From: Beijerinckiaceae bacterium
Lineage (GTDB): Bacteria; Pseudomonadota; Alphaproteobacteria; Rhizobiales; Beijerinckiaceae
Length of the DNA stretch: 64,000 nt
Assembly (NCBI GenBank): GCA_024304885.1
Contig: JALJOM010000003.1
Coordinates: 1,026,110-1,090,109 of the forward strand
Direction of reading: 5' to 3'
Shown one piece after another: positions 37,001 through 44,810 of the stretch. The stretch's first letter is position 1. The number at the start of each line of letters is the position of its first letter. The position numbers and the translations under genes were made by a program. The notes under the pieces were generated by a model. The model worked only from the letters and a program-made list of their open reading frames with translations, was not told where the DNA came from and made no database searches.

Positions 37001-37172
37001 CGGCCGACTGGCCGGGGTTCTGGGTGATGATCTCGACCAGAGGCGGAACCGGGTCCGGATAGGCCTCGATATTCAAGCTATTGAATGCGACGACTCCCGC
37101 GGCGAGGAGCATGACGAACAAGACGACCACGAGGGTCCGCAGCCGGAGGGCGAATTCGACGAGTTTGCGCAC
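34005..37172 (-). CDS. HME-type RND efflux pump (CzcA-like)
   Basis: 1055 residues from GTG 37172; inner-membrane proton-driven pump of about 12 helices in two repeats with two large periplasmic loops. The N terminus is typical (LVEFALRLRTLVVVLF, NIEAYPDPVPPLVEI). TM4 carries AIDFGLIIDATVVMVEN; the two Asp are proton/cation relay residues, and this DFGxxxD form is found in pumps for divalent cations (Zn, Co, Ni, Cd) rather than in CusA-type Cu/Ag pumps. ALAGGLLATFTVAPALSSYLLP and GLSVIPMAVIGGIFAL are also family features. Cation identity is inference. Operon order: adaptor, pump, outer-membrane factor. Confidence 0.93.
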   Translation of the reverse strand: MRKLVEFALRLRTLVVVLFVMLLAAGVVAFNSLNIEAYPDPVPPLVEIITQNPGQSAEEMERYVTIPIETAVSTAPFMKVMRSSSMFGLSDIKMQFTYDLTYDEATQKILNLLSQMPPLASQAQPTISPWSPVGEIYRYQLKGPHGYSVMDLKTLQDWVVKRRLRAVPGVIDVTSFGGKTKTFEIRVDFEKLVAFGLTLPQLIDTLNKSNINVGGQTINSGMQSAVVRGVGLIHSIDNIRDTMVTQVEGNPVRVSDIGEVIVGHEPRLGIIGLADDDDIVEGIVLMRRGAESTPTIEAVKAAVALINSTGVLPPGVYIERIYDRSDLIKITTHTVVHNVLFGIVLVFFVQWLFLGDLRSAIIVSSSIPFAFFFAITIMVLRDESANLLSIGAIDFGLIIDATVVMVENIFRHLAEATGHANGQYVTHLRVPAGFDRKRGIIYRAASEVDNAILFSAMIIIAGFIPLFTLSGVEGHIFGPMSKTYAYALAGGLLATFTVAPALSSYLLPDRIEHGETRMVKWMSDGYGRLLDYAFDRKVTTIACAAVLFAVAVLAGHSLGLEFLPTLEEGNLWIRATMPPSISLEAGNETVNKIRRVIQSYPEVITVASHQGRPDDGTDPIGFFNAEFFAPLKPREEWPQGVDKEKLTSILSQRLNDSFPGVEFSFSQAISDNVQEAISGVKGENSLKIFGGNLETLTEIGNKIKAVMSTIPGVADLTVYTSLGQPTVRIVVDRIAAGRYGLTPGDVNSAIQAAIGGQAAGDLYEDGSDRHFPIVVRLAPKYRENVEAISNLAIGVQDPTTNKVTQIPLKELADVRMVSGASFIYREQQQRYVPVRFSVRGRDLGSTIYEAQRRIAEEVHLPAGYRLEWAGSFGSLQDALARLEVIVPLTIVLIGMLLYIHFASVVDMLLGLSVIPMAVIGGIFALVLTHTPFSVSAAIGFIALFGISVMEGIILLSYVNQLIDDGVERETSILQACKTRFRPVMMTCCAACVGLLPAAFSTAIGSQVQRPLALVVVGGILLAPALVLILFPVLISLFSRRKSPAVRADAALAPVE

Positions 37173-37328
37173 GATCGTGATTGCCTTTGCTCGGTGTCGC
37201 TCGAGGGTGCCGCAGCGCCTGGAATCGGAGCGCTCCGCGGTCCGCCCGGACCGTGCAGCGCCTCCGATCCTCGGAGCCGATGTCTCCTTGTTGCAGACGG
37301 GAGGAAATCGGCCCCCGCCCGAGCACGA

Positions 37329-38585
37329 TCAGCCGCTGAGGTCGACGGCCCGATCGATGAACAAGCTGCCTCGGGTCACGACGCTTTCGCCCGGCTTTAT
37401 CCCTTTCAGCACCTGAACCATCGATCCGTTCGTGAGCCCGATCTCGATCGGGCGAAGCTCCAACGTACCGCCTTCGCGCACGACCCAGACACGCGAAGCA
37501 TCGCCTTCCTGCACGACGGCCTGGATGGGAACCGCCGGAGTCGAGTTCCCCTCCTCCTCGAGGATCGTCACGTGCGCGAACATCTCGGGCTTCAGAAGGC
37601 CCTCGGAATTGTCGACATTGGCGCGGACCGTGAGCCGACGGCTCGTCGGGTCGATCGAGCTCGAGACGTAATCGAGCTTGCCGACGAATTCCTTGTCCGG
37701 CGCGGAGAGCACGGTGAACCTCACCGTCTCGCCGACCTTGGCTTTCGCGACATTGGCCTCGCGCACATAGGCGACGAGCCAGATCTTGGAGATGTCTCCG
37801 ATCGAGAAGACCGGGTCACCCCCGCTGGCTCCCGCGTCGATGAACTGGCCCGGGCCGACCTTGCGCTGAAGAATCGTGCCGGAAATCGGCGAGTAGACCG
37901 TCGAATCCGGCGTGATCTTGCCGGTCTTCTCGAAAGCGTCGATCTCGTCGTCCGTCTTGCCCAGGAGCCGCAACCGATTGCGGACCGCCTGGAGCCCGAT
38001 TTCCGCGGATCGCAAGTCGTTCTGTGCCGCGGTCAGGTTGGTCTGAGCCTCCTGCCAGTCCTTCAGCGAGCCCGCCTTGTCTTTGTAGAGCGCCCCCGAG
38101 CGCTGCTCGCCGATCTGGTTCAATCGTACCTGAGAGCGCGCCTTGTTGAGCGTAGAGACCGCCGCGATGAAATCGTTCTGCGCATCCACCGCATCGGCGG
38201 CCTCGATCACGAAGAGCGGCTGGCCCTCGGTGACCTTGTCACCGGGGCGAGCGAGAATTTTCTTCATCCTGCCGGCGTAGGGCGAGAAAACACGCGTGAT
38301 CCGCTCCTCGTCGACTGCGATCTTGCCCTCGGTGACGACCTCGTTGCGAAACTTCTGCTGCTCGACCGGTTGAACCGTCAGCATGGCCCATTGGGCCTGG
38401 GTCGGGCGAAACAGGCCTTTGCCGACCAAGCCGACCTTCACCTTCGGATCCTCGGCTTGTGTATTACCGCGGCTCACCCGTGCGAGCTCGAAGAACACCC
38501 CCACGCTCGCGGCGATCACGAGGAGCAAGATCGTGACTTTCGCGCGTTGCGACAGCACCCGGCTGGTGTGGGCGAGGAACGTCAT
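37329..38585 (-). CDS. RND periplasmic adaptor (CzcB-like)
   Basis: 418 residues from ATG 38585. N-terminal anchor (about 15-33, ILLLVIAASVGVFFELA). Order: beta-barrel/lipoyl half (FSPYAGRMKKILARPGDKVTEGQPLFVIEA), helical hairpin (about 130-230), lipoyl second half (VYSPISGTILQRKVGPGQFIDAG), beta-barrel and membrane-proximal domain ending RGSLFIDRAVDLSG. No His-rich metal-binding N-terminal extension as in CzcB. First gene of the efflux operon; divergent from the two-component system at 39059. Confidence 0.92.
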   Translation of the reverse strand: MTFLAHTSRVLSQRAKVTILLLVIAASVGVFFELARVSRGNTQAEDPKVKVGLVGKGLFRPTQAQWAMLTVQPVEQQKFRNEVVTEGKIAVDEERITRVFSPYAGRMKKILARPGDKVTEGQPLFVIEAADAVDAQNDFIAAVSTLNKARSQVRLNQIGEQRSGALYKDKAGSLKDWQEAQTNLTAAQNDLRSAEIGLQAVRNRLRLLGKTDDEIDAFEKTGKITPDSTVYSPISGTILQRKVGPGQFIDAGASGGDPVFSIGDISKIWLVAYVREANVAKAKVGETVRFTVLSAPDKEFVGKLDYVSSSIDPTSRRLTVRANVDNSEGLLKPEMFAHVTILEEEGNSTPAVPIQAVVQEGDASRVWVVREGGTLELRPIEIGLTNGSMVQVLKGIKPGESVVTRGSLFIDRAVDLSG

Positions 38586-38893
38586 GTCGTGTGGAACCCA
38601 GGTTGCGGCCGTCGTGAAATTCCGTGCCGATCGCAAGAGGGCGCGGGAATTCCACGCGATCCCGTGGCGAGCGACCCCGCGCGGCCTATCACGATGATGC
38701 CGGATAACGAGCTTGGAGTGCCGTTGTCCTCACCGCTTGTGGCAAAAGGCAGAACGAGACACCATCATCTTGTCGGACCCTTCGTGACTTGCGGGTGACT
38801 TTGCTTCGGCAAATGTCGTATCCGTGACGGGTGCTCCTTTTCCCGGAGCGCTCCCGAACGACTGGCACGCAGGACCCCTCATAGTCTTTTCAC

Positions 38894-38912
38894 CTTACAG
38901 GCCGCTTACAGG
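38894..38912 (+). promoter_or_regulatory. Candidate response-regulator binding site (CTTACAGG direct repeat)
   Basis: CTTACAGG occurs twice, at 38894-38901 and 38905-38912, exactly 11 bases apart. OmpR/PhoB-family regulators bind tandem half-sites with this one-turn spacing. It lies in the 473-base divergent region (38586-39058) between the efflux operon and the response-regulator gene, about 150 bases upstream of the latter. Nothing else in this region was recognised. Confidence 0.5.
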
Positions 38913-39058
38913 TTCGACCGAATTTGGTGGCGGTCCAAACGGAGGATATCGATGAGGATTCGCATGACGCGCCTATGCATGGCTCGTGACACCGCCAGGC
39001 CCGTGCTCCGGGCGCTCGCACCAGCGTGGCCGGCGCCGTGCTCCGAGGTGTGCGTCCA

Positions 39059-39736
39059 ATGAGGCTGCTCGTCGTCGAGGACAACGAGGAGCTCGCCGAG
39101 CTGCTCGCCAAAGGCTTGCGGGCCGCCGGTTTCGAGGTCGATGGCGTCGGGACCTCGAGCGAGGCGCAGGCTGCGCTGGCGTCGATCCGCTATGCGGCGG
39201 TCGTCCTCGATCTCGGACTTCCCGACGGAGACGGAACGGCGCTCGTGCGCGAGCTTCGGAACCGGCGCAAGGACTCGATCCCCGTGCTCGTCCTCACCGC
39301 GAGAAACGGCGTGGACGACAGGGTGAGCGGGCTTCGCGCCGGCGCCGACGACTATCTGGTCAAGCCTTTCGCCTTCGCCGAGCTCGTCGCGCGAGTCGAG
39401 GCCCTCCTGCGCCGGCCCGGCCAGATCCTCGGCACCTCGATGAGGCTCGCCAATGTGGGGTTCGAATCCGACAGCCGGCAGGTGCTCATCGACGACAAGC
39501 GACACGTCCTGTCGCCGCGCGAGACGGCCGTGCTCGAGATCTTGATGCGGCGCAAGGGTAACGTCGTGCCGAAGCAGCTCGTGGAGGATCAGATATTCGG
39601 CCTGTCCGGGGATGTCGCCTCGAATGCCGTCGAGGTCTATGTCCACCGCCTACGCAAGCAGCTCGCGGATCGCGGTGCCAAGGTCAAGATCCATACGGTT
39701 CGCGGCGTGGGCTATATGTTGACGGAGGACGAGTAG
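39059..39736 (+). CDS. OmpR/PhoB-family response regulator
   Basis: 225 residues from ATG 39059 (GAGGTG upstream). Receiver domain: MRLLVVEDNEEL with acidic pocket, phosphorylation site Asp51 in VVLDLGLPDGDG, conserved T in VLTARN and K in LVKPFAF. C-terminal winged helix (about 128-223), VLSPRETAVLEILMRRKGNVV and SNAVEVYVHRLRKQL. It precedes its kinase by one base and is divergent from the metal RND operon, so it probably controls efflux in response to metal or envelope stress (inference). Confidence 0.94.
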   Translation: MRLLVVEDNEELAELLAKGLRAAGFEVDGVGTSSEAQAALASIRYAAVVLDLGLPDGDGTALVRELRNRRKDSIPVLVLTARNGVDDRVSGLRAGADDYLVKPFAFAELVARVEALLRRPGQILGTSMRLANVGFESDSRQVLIDDKRHVLSPRETAVLEILMRRKGNVVPKQLVEDQIFGLSGDVASNAVEVYVHRLRKQLADRGAKVKIHTVRGVGYMLTEDE

Positions 39737-39737
39737 G

Positions 39738-41213
39738 GTGCAGCGGTTCTCCTCGACCCTGTCGCGGATCATGTTGCTGCACGCTGGCGCTGTGGTCGTC
39801 ACGGCGATCCTGATGCCGATCGCGCTCTATTGGGCACTGGATGCCGACGTACAGGACCTCCAGAGGTGGGCCATGCGCGGGGAGGCGGAGTCGCTTGCGC
39901 GCCATCTGGTGCCGCGTCCGGACGGACGGTGGTCGCTCGATCTCCCCGCCGGGCTCCGCAGCCAGTTCTCGGAAGCCTACGGACGCTACGCCTATGCGGT
40001 GCTCGACGAGTCGGGGCGCGTGATGTTCTCCTCACGCAAGGACGGGACGCCGATCTTTCCCGATGATGATCGCAGCTCCGATCTCGCCTTCCTGGAAACT
40101 CGGCGCGAGGATCGCACCATCTTCGGAGCGAGCCTGCAAAAGGAGTCCGACGGCCGGACCGTGTGGGTTCAGGTCGGCGAGGATCTCAGCCACCGCGGAG
40201 TCCTCGTCAACGATGTCGTCGCGAACTTCTACGAGCGCGTCGGCTGGATCGCTGTGCCTATCCTGCTTGCGCTGCTCGCAACCGACATCGTGATCTTCCA
40301 CCGTGCCGTGCAGCCCTTGCTGTTGGTCTCGAAACGCGCCGAGCAGATCGGCCCGACACGGATCGACGCGAGGCTCCCCACCGACGACATCCCGCGCGAG
40401 ATCGAGCCGCTCGTAATCGCGGTCAACAGGGCCCTCGATCGGCTCGAGGAGGGCTTTCGCCGGCAACGCGAGTTCACCGCCGATGCGGCCCACGAGCTGC
40501 GCACGCCGCTCGCAGTGCTGCGGATGCGGCTCGAGACCTTTCCCGATCGTTGTGCCGGCGCAGCTCTGCTTCGCGATGTCGAGGGAATGAGTCGTGTGGT
40601 CAGCCAGCTCCTCGACACGGCGGAGGTCGAGACCCTCGTGGTGGCGCCGGGAGAGACGGCTGATCTGCGCAAGATATGCGCCGAGGTGGCCGAGTTCATC
40701 GCGCCGCTCGCGCTCGCTCAGGGAAAATCGATCGCTCTCACGGGTGCGCAAGCCGCTGTCCCGGTCGACGGCAATGCCGAGATGCTGAGCCGAGCACTCC
40801 GAAACCTCGTCGAAAACGCATTGAAGCACACGCCGACCGGAACCGATGTCGAGATCGTCGTCGGCGAGGATGCGACGGTCGCCGTGCTCGACCGCGGCGA
40901 GGGGGTTCCCGAGGCCAAGCGCGACGTGATCTTCGAGCGCTTCTGGCGTCGCGATCGGCGCGCGTCGGGCAACGCCGGCCTCGGCCTGTCGATCGTGAAG
41001 CGGATCATGGATGCGCACGGTGGGACGGTGACTGTCGCGGATGCTCCTGGTGGTGGTGCGAGATTCACGCTGCGCTTCGCTGCGCCTCGCGTGACGGGGG
41101 CAGGCACACGGGAGCTTGCCGATGGATCTCGATCGGAGGGCAGCTCGCGAAGCTCGTTCTGGCGTCGGCTCGCGACACGTGCCGGTGCGTGGCTCGGCGG
41201 CGGGACCTCGTAG
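39738..41213 (+). CDS. Sensor histidine kinase
   Basis: 491 residues from GTG 39738. Two membrane helices (about 9-33 and 168-190) bracket a ~135-residue periplasmic sensor. A HAMP-like linker is followed by the H box ADAAHELRTPLAVLRMRLE (His252), N box LRNLVENALKHTP, G1 DRGEGVPEAKRDVIFERFW and G2 NAGLGLSIVKRIMDAHGG. A C-terminal Ser/Arg-rich tail of about 40 residues is not part of the catalytic domain. Coupled with the response regulator. Confidence 0.94.
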   Translation: MQRFSSTLSRIMLLHAGAVVVTAILMPIALYWALDADVQDLQRWAMRGEAESLARHLVPRPDGRWSLDLPAGLRSQFSEAYGRYAYAVLDESGRVMFSSRKDGTPIFPDDDRSSDLAFLETRREDRTIFGASLQKESDGRTVWVQVGEDLSHRGVLVNDVVANFYERVGWIAVPILLALLATDIVIFHRAVQPLLLVSKRAEQIGPTRIDARLPTDDIPREIEPLVIAVNRALDRLEEGFRRQREFTADAAHELRTPLAVLRMRLETFPDRCAGAALLRDVEGMSRVVSQLLDTAEVETLVVAPGETADLRKICAEVAEFIAPLALAQGKSIALTGAQAAVPVDGNAEMLSRALRNLVENALKHTPTGTDVEIVVGEDATVAVLDRGEGVPEAKRDVIFERFWRRDRRASGNAGLGLSIVKRIMDAHGGTVTVADAPGGGARFTLRFAAPRVTGAGTRELADGSRSEGSSRSSFWRRLATRAGAWLGGGTS

Positions 41214-41243
41214 GTACGGCGCCGGTCGAGTGGCGTGCGGGGG

Positions 41244-42233
41244 CTACCACCAGCCTTTCCGCTTGAACCACAGGATGGGGAGAAGCGCCGAGACGGCGAT
41301 GAGGCCGAGCGCGTAGGCATAGCCGTAGGTCCATTTGAGCTCGGGCATGAACTCGAAATTCATCCCGTAGAGGCTCGCGATGAAGGTCGGCGGGATCCCT
41401 ACCACCGACACGGCGGTGAGAATCCGGAAGATGTCGTTCTGGTCGATGTTGGTGAGGCCGAGCGTCGCATCGAGCAGGAACTGTATCTGCTCGGTCAGCC
41501 GCTTTTCATAGTCGCTGAGGGAGGCGACGTCGCGCATCAGGCTCTTGAACCTGGTCTTGCAGTCGGCCGGCAAGGGCTCCGGAGTGTTGGTCGTCACGTA
41601 GGGAATCATACGCGCCATGCCGAGCAGGATATCGCTGATCTTCGCTGCATGATCGCCGGTCCGCACGATTCTACGGAGCACTTGGCGCAGATGGTCTCCG
41701 GCCGGGCGGGTACGGTCCTCCTGCTTCGGCGCGCTCTCGCCGTCGAAGATCTCGTCGGCAATGGCATCGAGATCCGCGGCGATCGCCTCGAGCTCGTCCG
41801 CCGTGTGCTCGATGATGCCCTCGAGGACGACGAGCAAGGCGCCGAGGCCCCCGGGCAGCTCCACGGCCTTCTTGGCGAGGTGATCGTGCAGGTGATCGAA
41901 AGCCTTGAGCGGCTTGAACCTGATCGTGAGCAGCCTGTCCTTCGCGACGACGAAGCCGAGCGGGGTCGTTCGCGGTGTCCCGCCGACCGTGCGGAAATGT
42001 GTCGGCGTCGACAGGAACAAATGGTCCTTTTCCCTGTAGAGGCGGCTCGAGCTCTCGATCTCGGAGAGATCGGCGAAGCTCGGCACCTCGATCCCGAGCG
42101 CGCGCTCCAGGAAGTCGATCTCGCGCCGTTCCGGCCTGAAGGCGTCGATCCAGCTCACCTCGGGCGGAACGAGCTTGGCGTCGAGATCGACCGCGATCCT
42201 TCCCGCGGCGGTGAAGGAATAAAAGCAGAGCAC
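41244..42233 (-). CDS. corA: CorA-type Mg2+/Co2+ transporter
   Basis: 329 residues from GTG 42233, which has a near-perfect ribosome site (GAGGAGG); an in-frame TTG 7 codons upstream lacks one. Long N-terminal cytoplasmic domain, then two C-terminal membrane helices with the signature YGMNFEFMPEL between them and a basic end (WFKRKGWW). VSVVGIPPTFIASLYGMN is the CorA pore helix. The CorA-type GMN motif selects hydrated Mg2+. Monocistronic. Confidence 0.94.
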   Translation of the reverse strand: MLCFYSFTAAGRIAVDLDAKLVPPEVSWIDAFRPERREIDFLERALGIEVPSFADLSEIESSSRLYREKDHLFLSTPTHFRTVGGTPRTTPLGFVVAKDRLLTIRFKPLKAFDHLHDHLAKKAVELPGGLGALLVVLEGIIEHTADELEAIAADLDAIADEIFDGESAPKQEDRTRPAGDHLRQVLRRIVRTGDHAAKISDILLGMARMIPYVTTNTPEPLPADCKTRFKSLMRDVASLSDYEKRLTEQIQFLLDATLGLTNIDQNDIFRILTAVSVVGIPPTFIASLYGMNFEFMPELKWTYGYAYALGLIAVSALLPILWFKRKGWW

Positions 42234-42275
42234 GGACGCCTCCTCGAGAAGCAAGCGCCGGCGGACAATCTCACG

Positions 42276-42980
42276 TCACGTGGATGCCCGGCCGACGACG
42301 GCGAAGAGCGGATCGAAGCCCTGTCCACGAGTGACGAGCATGCGCTGCTCTATCGCGACGAATCCGGCCTTCTCGAGATAATAGCCGACGAGCTCGAGAT
42401 GTGCCTCGTCGGTGAGTGCCTGCCAGATCGCCACGGCCTTGGTCGGGAAGCAGCGGTTCGAAAAGGTGATCGCCAGAGGGGCACCGGGCTTCAGCGCGCG
42501 GCGGAGCTCGCGCAGGACTGCGATCGGGGATTGGAGATATTGAATCGAGACGCAGATCGCCGCGGCGTCGAAGCTCGCGGTTTCGAGCGGCAGCAGGGGA
42601 TCGGAGTTCAGGTCCTGCACGAAATAGGAGGTGAGCTGCGCGTTGGCGGCGAGCTCCTGGGCATTCATCCCGTGACCCACGACACGGGCATAGGGCACGT
42701 CGCGCGGCAGATGGCTGATCCAGCTCGACATGAGATCGAGGATCGTGCCGCCTCGCGGGAAGAGCTCGCGATAGAGCGCCATGACGGCCGCGACCGCATG
42801 TCCGTCGATATGGGTGACGAAGCGCGGCTCGGAATAGAACAGGGTGTCGGGCGCGGTGTCCTCCTTGAGGAAGGCGTTCGGCGGCAGGTCGGGGAGGTCG
42901 TCCATGTCGAGAGCCGGAAGCCATCTCGCCGTGGCGAGCCCGCGGAGGCCGGAGGAGCGCCCGGTCGCTTGGAGATGCAT
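42276..42980 (-). CDS. SAM-dependent methyltransferase (type 11-like)
   Basis: 234 residues. The SAM-binding motif is atypical: [14 protein letters not shown] in place of the glycine-rich motif I. This is followed by [43 protein letters not shown] and [21 protein letters not shown], as in a group of proteobacterial methyltransferases. The start is uncertain: ATG 42980 lies inside the candidate operator, and no good ribosome site is seen there or at ATG 42905. Divergent from ahcY, whose product removes the SAH this enzyme would release. Confidence 0.8.
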   Translation of the reverse strand: MHLQATGRSSGLRGLATARWLPALDMDDLPDLPPNAFLKEDTAPDTLFYSEPRFVTHIDGHAVAAVMALYRELFPRGGTILDLMSSWISHLPRDVPYARVVGHGMNAQELAANAQLTSYFVQDLNSDPLLPLETASFDAAAICVSIQYLQSPIAVLRELRRALKPGAPLAITFSNRCFPTKAVAIWQALTDEAHLELVGYYLEKAGFVAIEQRMLVTRGQGFDPLFAVVGRAST

Positions 42981-43005
42981 ATAAAGACTTGCTTATATCT
43001 TTATT
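42979..43005. promoter_or_regulatory. Candidate operator in the ahcY/methyltransferase intergenic region
   Basis: An AT-rich inverted repeat, ATAAAGA (42981-42987) and TCTTTAT (42998-43004) around a 10-base centre, lies between the divergent methyltransferase gene and ahcY, 60 bases before the ahcY start. ArsR-type regulators of the SAM cycle are known in proteobacteria to bind such AAAG/CTTT dyads near ahcY, metK and metH. The binding protein here is inferred. Confidence 0.5.
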
Positions 43006-43063
43006 GCCTGCCGTGCAACGCCCTGCTATAGAGCCGGCGTCATCCATGGGAGCGCGAGGATCC

Positions 43064-44470
43064 ATGACCCATTCGTTCAATGATTACGCCATCACCGACA
43101 TCGGGCTCGCCGCCTGGGGCCGCAAGGAGCTGGCGATCGCCGAGACCGAGATGCCGGGCTTGATGGCGACGCGCGCCGAATATGGCCCATCGCAGCCCTT
43201 GAAGGGCGCGCGGATCGCGGGCTCGCTCCATATGACGATCCAGACCGCGGTGCTGATCGAGACCTTGAAGGCGCTCGGCGCGGATATCCGCTGGGCCTCG
43301 TGCAACATCTACTCGACCCAGGACCATGCCGCCGCCGCGATCGCAGAGGCCGGCATCCCGGTCTTCGCGCGCAAGGGCGAGAGCCTCTACGACTATTGGG
43401 AATATACCCACAAGATCTTCGAATGGGGCGACGGCGGCACGCCCAACATGATCCTCGACGATGGTGGTGACGCGACGCTCCTGATCCACCTCGGCATTCG
43501 CGCCGAGGCCGGTGACACGGCCTTTCTCGACAAAGCGGGAAACGAGGAGGAGGAGATCCTCTTCGCGGCGATCAAGAAGCGGCTCGTGTCGAATCCCGGC
43601 TGGTACACCAAGTGCGGCGACAGTATCCGCGGCGTCTCCGAGGAGACGACCACGGGCGTCCATCGCCTCTACCTCATGGAGAAGGAGGGCAAGCTCCTCT
43701 GGCCGGCGATCAACGTCAACGACTCGGTCACGAAGTCGAAGTTCGACAATCTCTACGGCTGCCGCGAGTCGCTCGTGGACGGCATTCGCCGCGGCACCGA
43801 TGTGATGATGGCCGGCAAGGTCGCGATGGTCGCGGGCTTCGGCGATGTGGGCAAGGGCTCCGCCGCGTCGCTGCGCAATGCCGGCTGCCGGGTGCTCGTC
43901 TCGGAGATCGATCCGATCTGCGCGCTGCAGGCGGCGATGGAGGGCTACGAGGTCGTCACGATGGAGGACGCGGCGCCCCGCGCCGACATCTTCGTGACCT
44001 GCACCGGCAATGTCGATGTCATCACCGTCGATCACATGCGGGCGATGAAGGATCGGGCCATCGTCTGCAACATCGGCCATTTCGACTCGGAAATCCAGGT
44101 CGCGGGCCTGCGCAACTTCAAATGGCACAACGTGAAGCCGCAGGTGGACGAGATCGAGTTCTCCGACGGCAAGCGGATCATCCTGCTTTCGGAGGGCCGG
44201 CTCGTCAACCTCGGCAATGCGACGGGCCATCCGTCCTTCGTGATGTCGGCCTCCTTCACCAACCAGACGCTCGCGCAGATCGAGCTGTGGACGAAGCAGG
44301 GCCACTACGCCCGCAAGGTCTACACCCTGCCGAAGCACCTCGACGAGAAGGTCGCGGCTCTCCACCTCGACAAGATCGGCGTGAAGCTGACCAAGCTCAC
44401 CGAGCCGCAGGCACAATATCTCGGGCTGCCGCAATCGGGGCCGTTCAAGCCGGACCACTACCGATATTGA
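43064..44470 (+). CDS. ahcY: S-adenosylhomocysteinase
   Basis: Hydrolyses SAH to adenosine and homocysteine, keeping methyltransferases active. 468 residues from ATG 43064 (AGGA 5 bases upstream), normal length. N-terminal substrate domain: [40 protein letters not shown] domain: [17 protein letters not shown] (from residue 258), and C-terminal KPDHYRY that reaches into the partner subunit's NAD site. It contains the ~40-residue insert of long bacterial SAH hydrolases ([13 protein letters not shown]...). A hairpin terminator follows. Confidence 0.97.
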   Translation: MTHSFNDYAITDIGLAAWGRKELAIAETEMPGLMATRAEYGPSQPLKGARIAGSLHMTIQTAVLIETLKALGADIRWASCNIYSTQDHAAAAIAEAGIPVFARKGESLYDYWEYTHKIFEWGDGGTPNMILDDGGDATLLIHLGIRAEAGDTAFLDKAGNEEEEILFAAIKKRLVSNPGWYTKCGDSIRGVSEETTTGVHRLYLMEKEGKLLWPAINVNDSVTKSKFDNLYGCRESLVDGIRRGTDVMMAGKVAMVAGFGDVGKGSAASLRNAGCRVLVSEIDPICALQAAMEGYEVVTMEDAAPRADIFVTCTGNVDVITVDHMRAMKDRAIVCNIGHFDSEIQVAGLRNFKWHNVKPQVDEIEFSDGKRIILLSEGRLVNLGNATGHPSFVMSASFTNQTLAQIELWTKQGHYARKVYTLPKHLDEKVAALHLDKIGVKLTKLTEPQAQYLGLPQSGPFKPDHYRY

Positions 44471-44499
44471 GCCGCAGGCTCGGACGAAGGGTCTATCCT

Positions 44500-44521
44500 G
44501 GGGCCGCCCTCGAGCGGCCCC
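44500..44521 (+). terminator. Candidate terminator hairpin after ahcY
   Basis: An 8-base perfect stem GGGGCCGC/GCGGCCCC with a 6-base loop, 30 bases after the ahcY stop. No T-run follows, so termination may be inefficient or Rho-assisted. Confidence 0.55.
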
Positions 44522-44531
44522 TATGTCACTC

Positions 44532-44679
44532 GATCACGATGACTTTGGATCGAATCGATCCAACGTCATCGTGATCGATTCCAGGAGTTCAGAGCGAGAT
44601 AGGCAGATAAGCTTACGCAATCTGCGTAAACGCGATTGCGCCGGAAAACCGCTGTCCACTTTTCCTCATCCCGCTCTAA
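44532..44679. repeat. Dispersed intergenic repeat, family B, copy 2
   Basis: It begins GATCACGATGACTTTGGATC and ends CCTCATCCCGCTCTAAG, sharing ordered blocks with 33843-33958. It carries an extra ~30 bases in the middle that include a small dyad (TTACGCA...TGCGTAA). The element lies directly before a family A copy. Confidence 0.8.
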
Positions 44680-44680
44680 G

Positions 44681-44768
44681 GCAATTCCCAACGAACCGGA
44701 CACCGGCTCGCAGCTCGATCTCGATGTTTCGATCGATCGACATCGATGCGAAAATGCGACAAAGCAAG
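44681..44768 (+). repeat. Dispersed intergenic repeat, family A, copy 2
   Basis: Shares with the minus-strand copy at 5426-5512 the blocks CGAACCGG, CTCGATCTCGATGTTTCGAT and GATGCGAAAATGCGACAAA in the same order, about 80% alike by eye. It adjoins a family B copy, so ahcY and the next gene (convergent) are separated by two stacked repeats. Confidence 0.8.
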
Positions 44769-44810
44769 AAAGTAGGGCTGGTTGCCGTTTCCACCGGAAC
44801 GGAAGCCGCT

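Noticed and set aside
42981-43063. SAM or SAH riboswitch before ahcY
   Set aside because: The leader is too short and lacks a convincing conserved core; an AT-rich operator dyad explains the sequence better.
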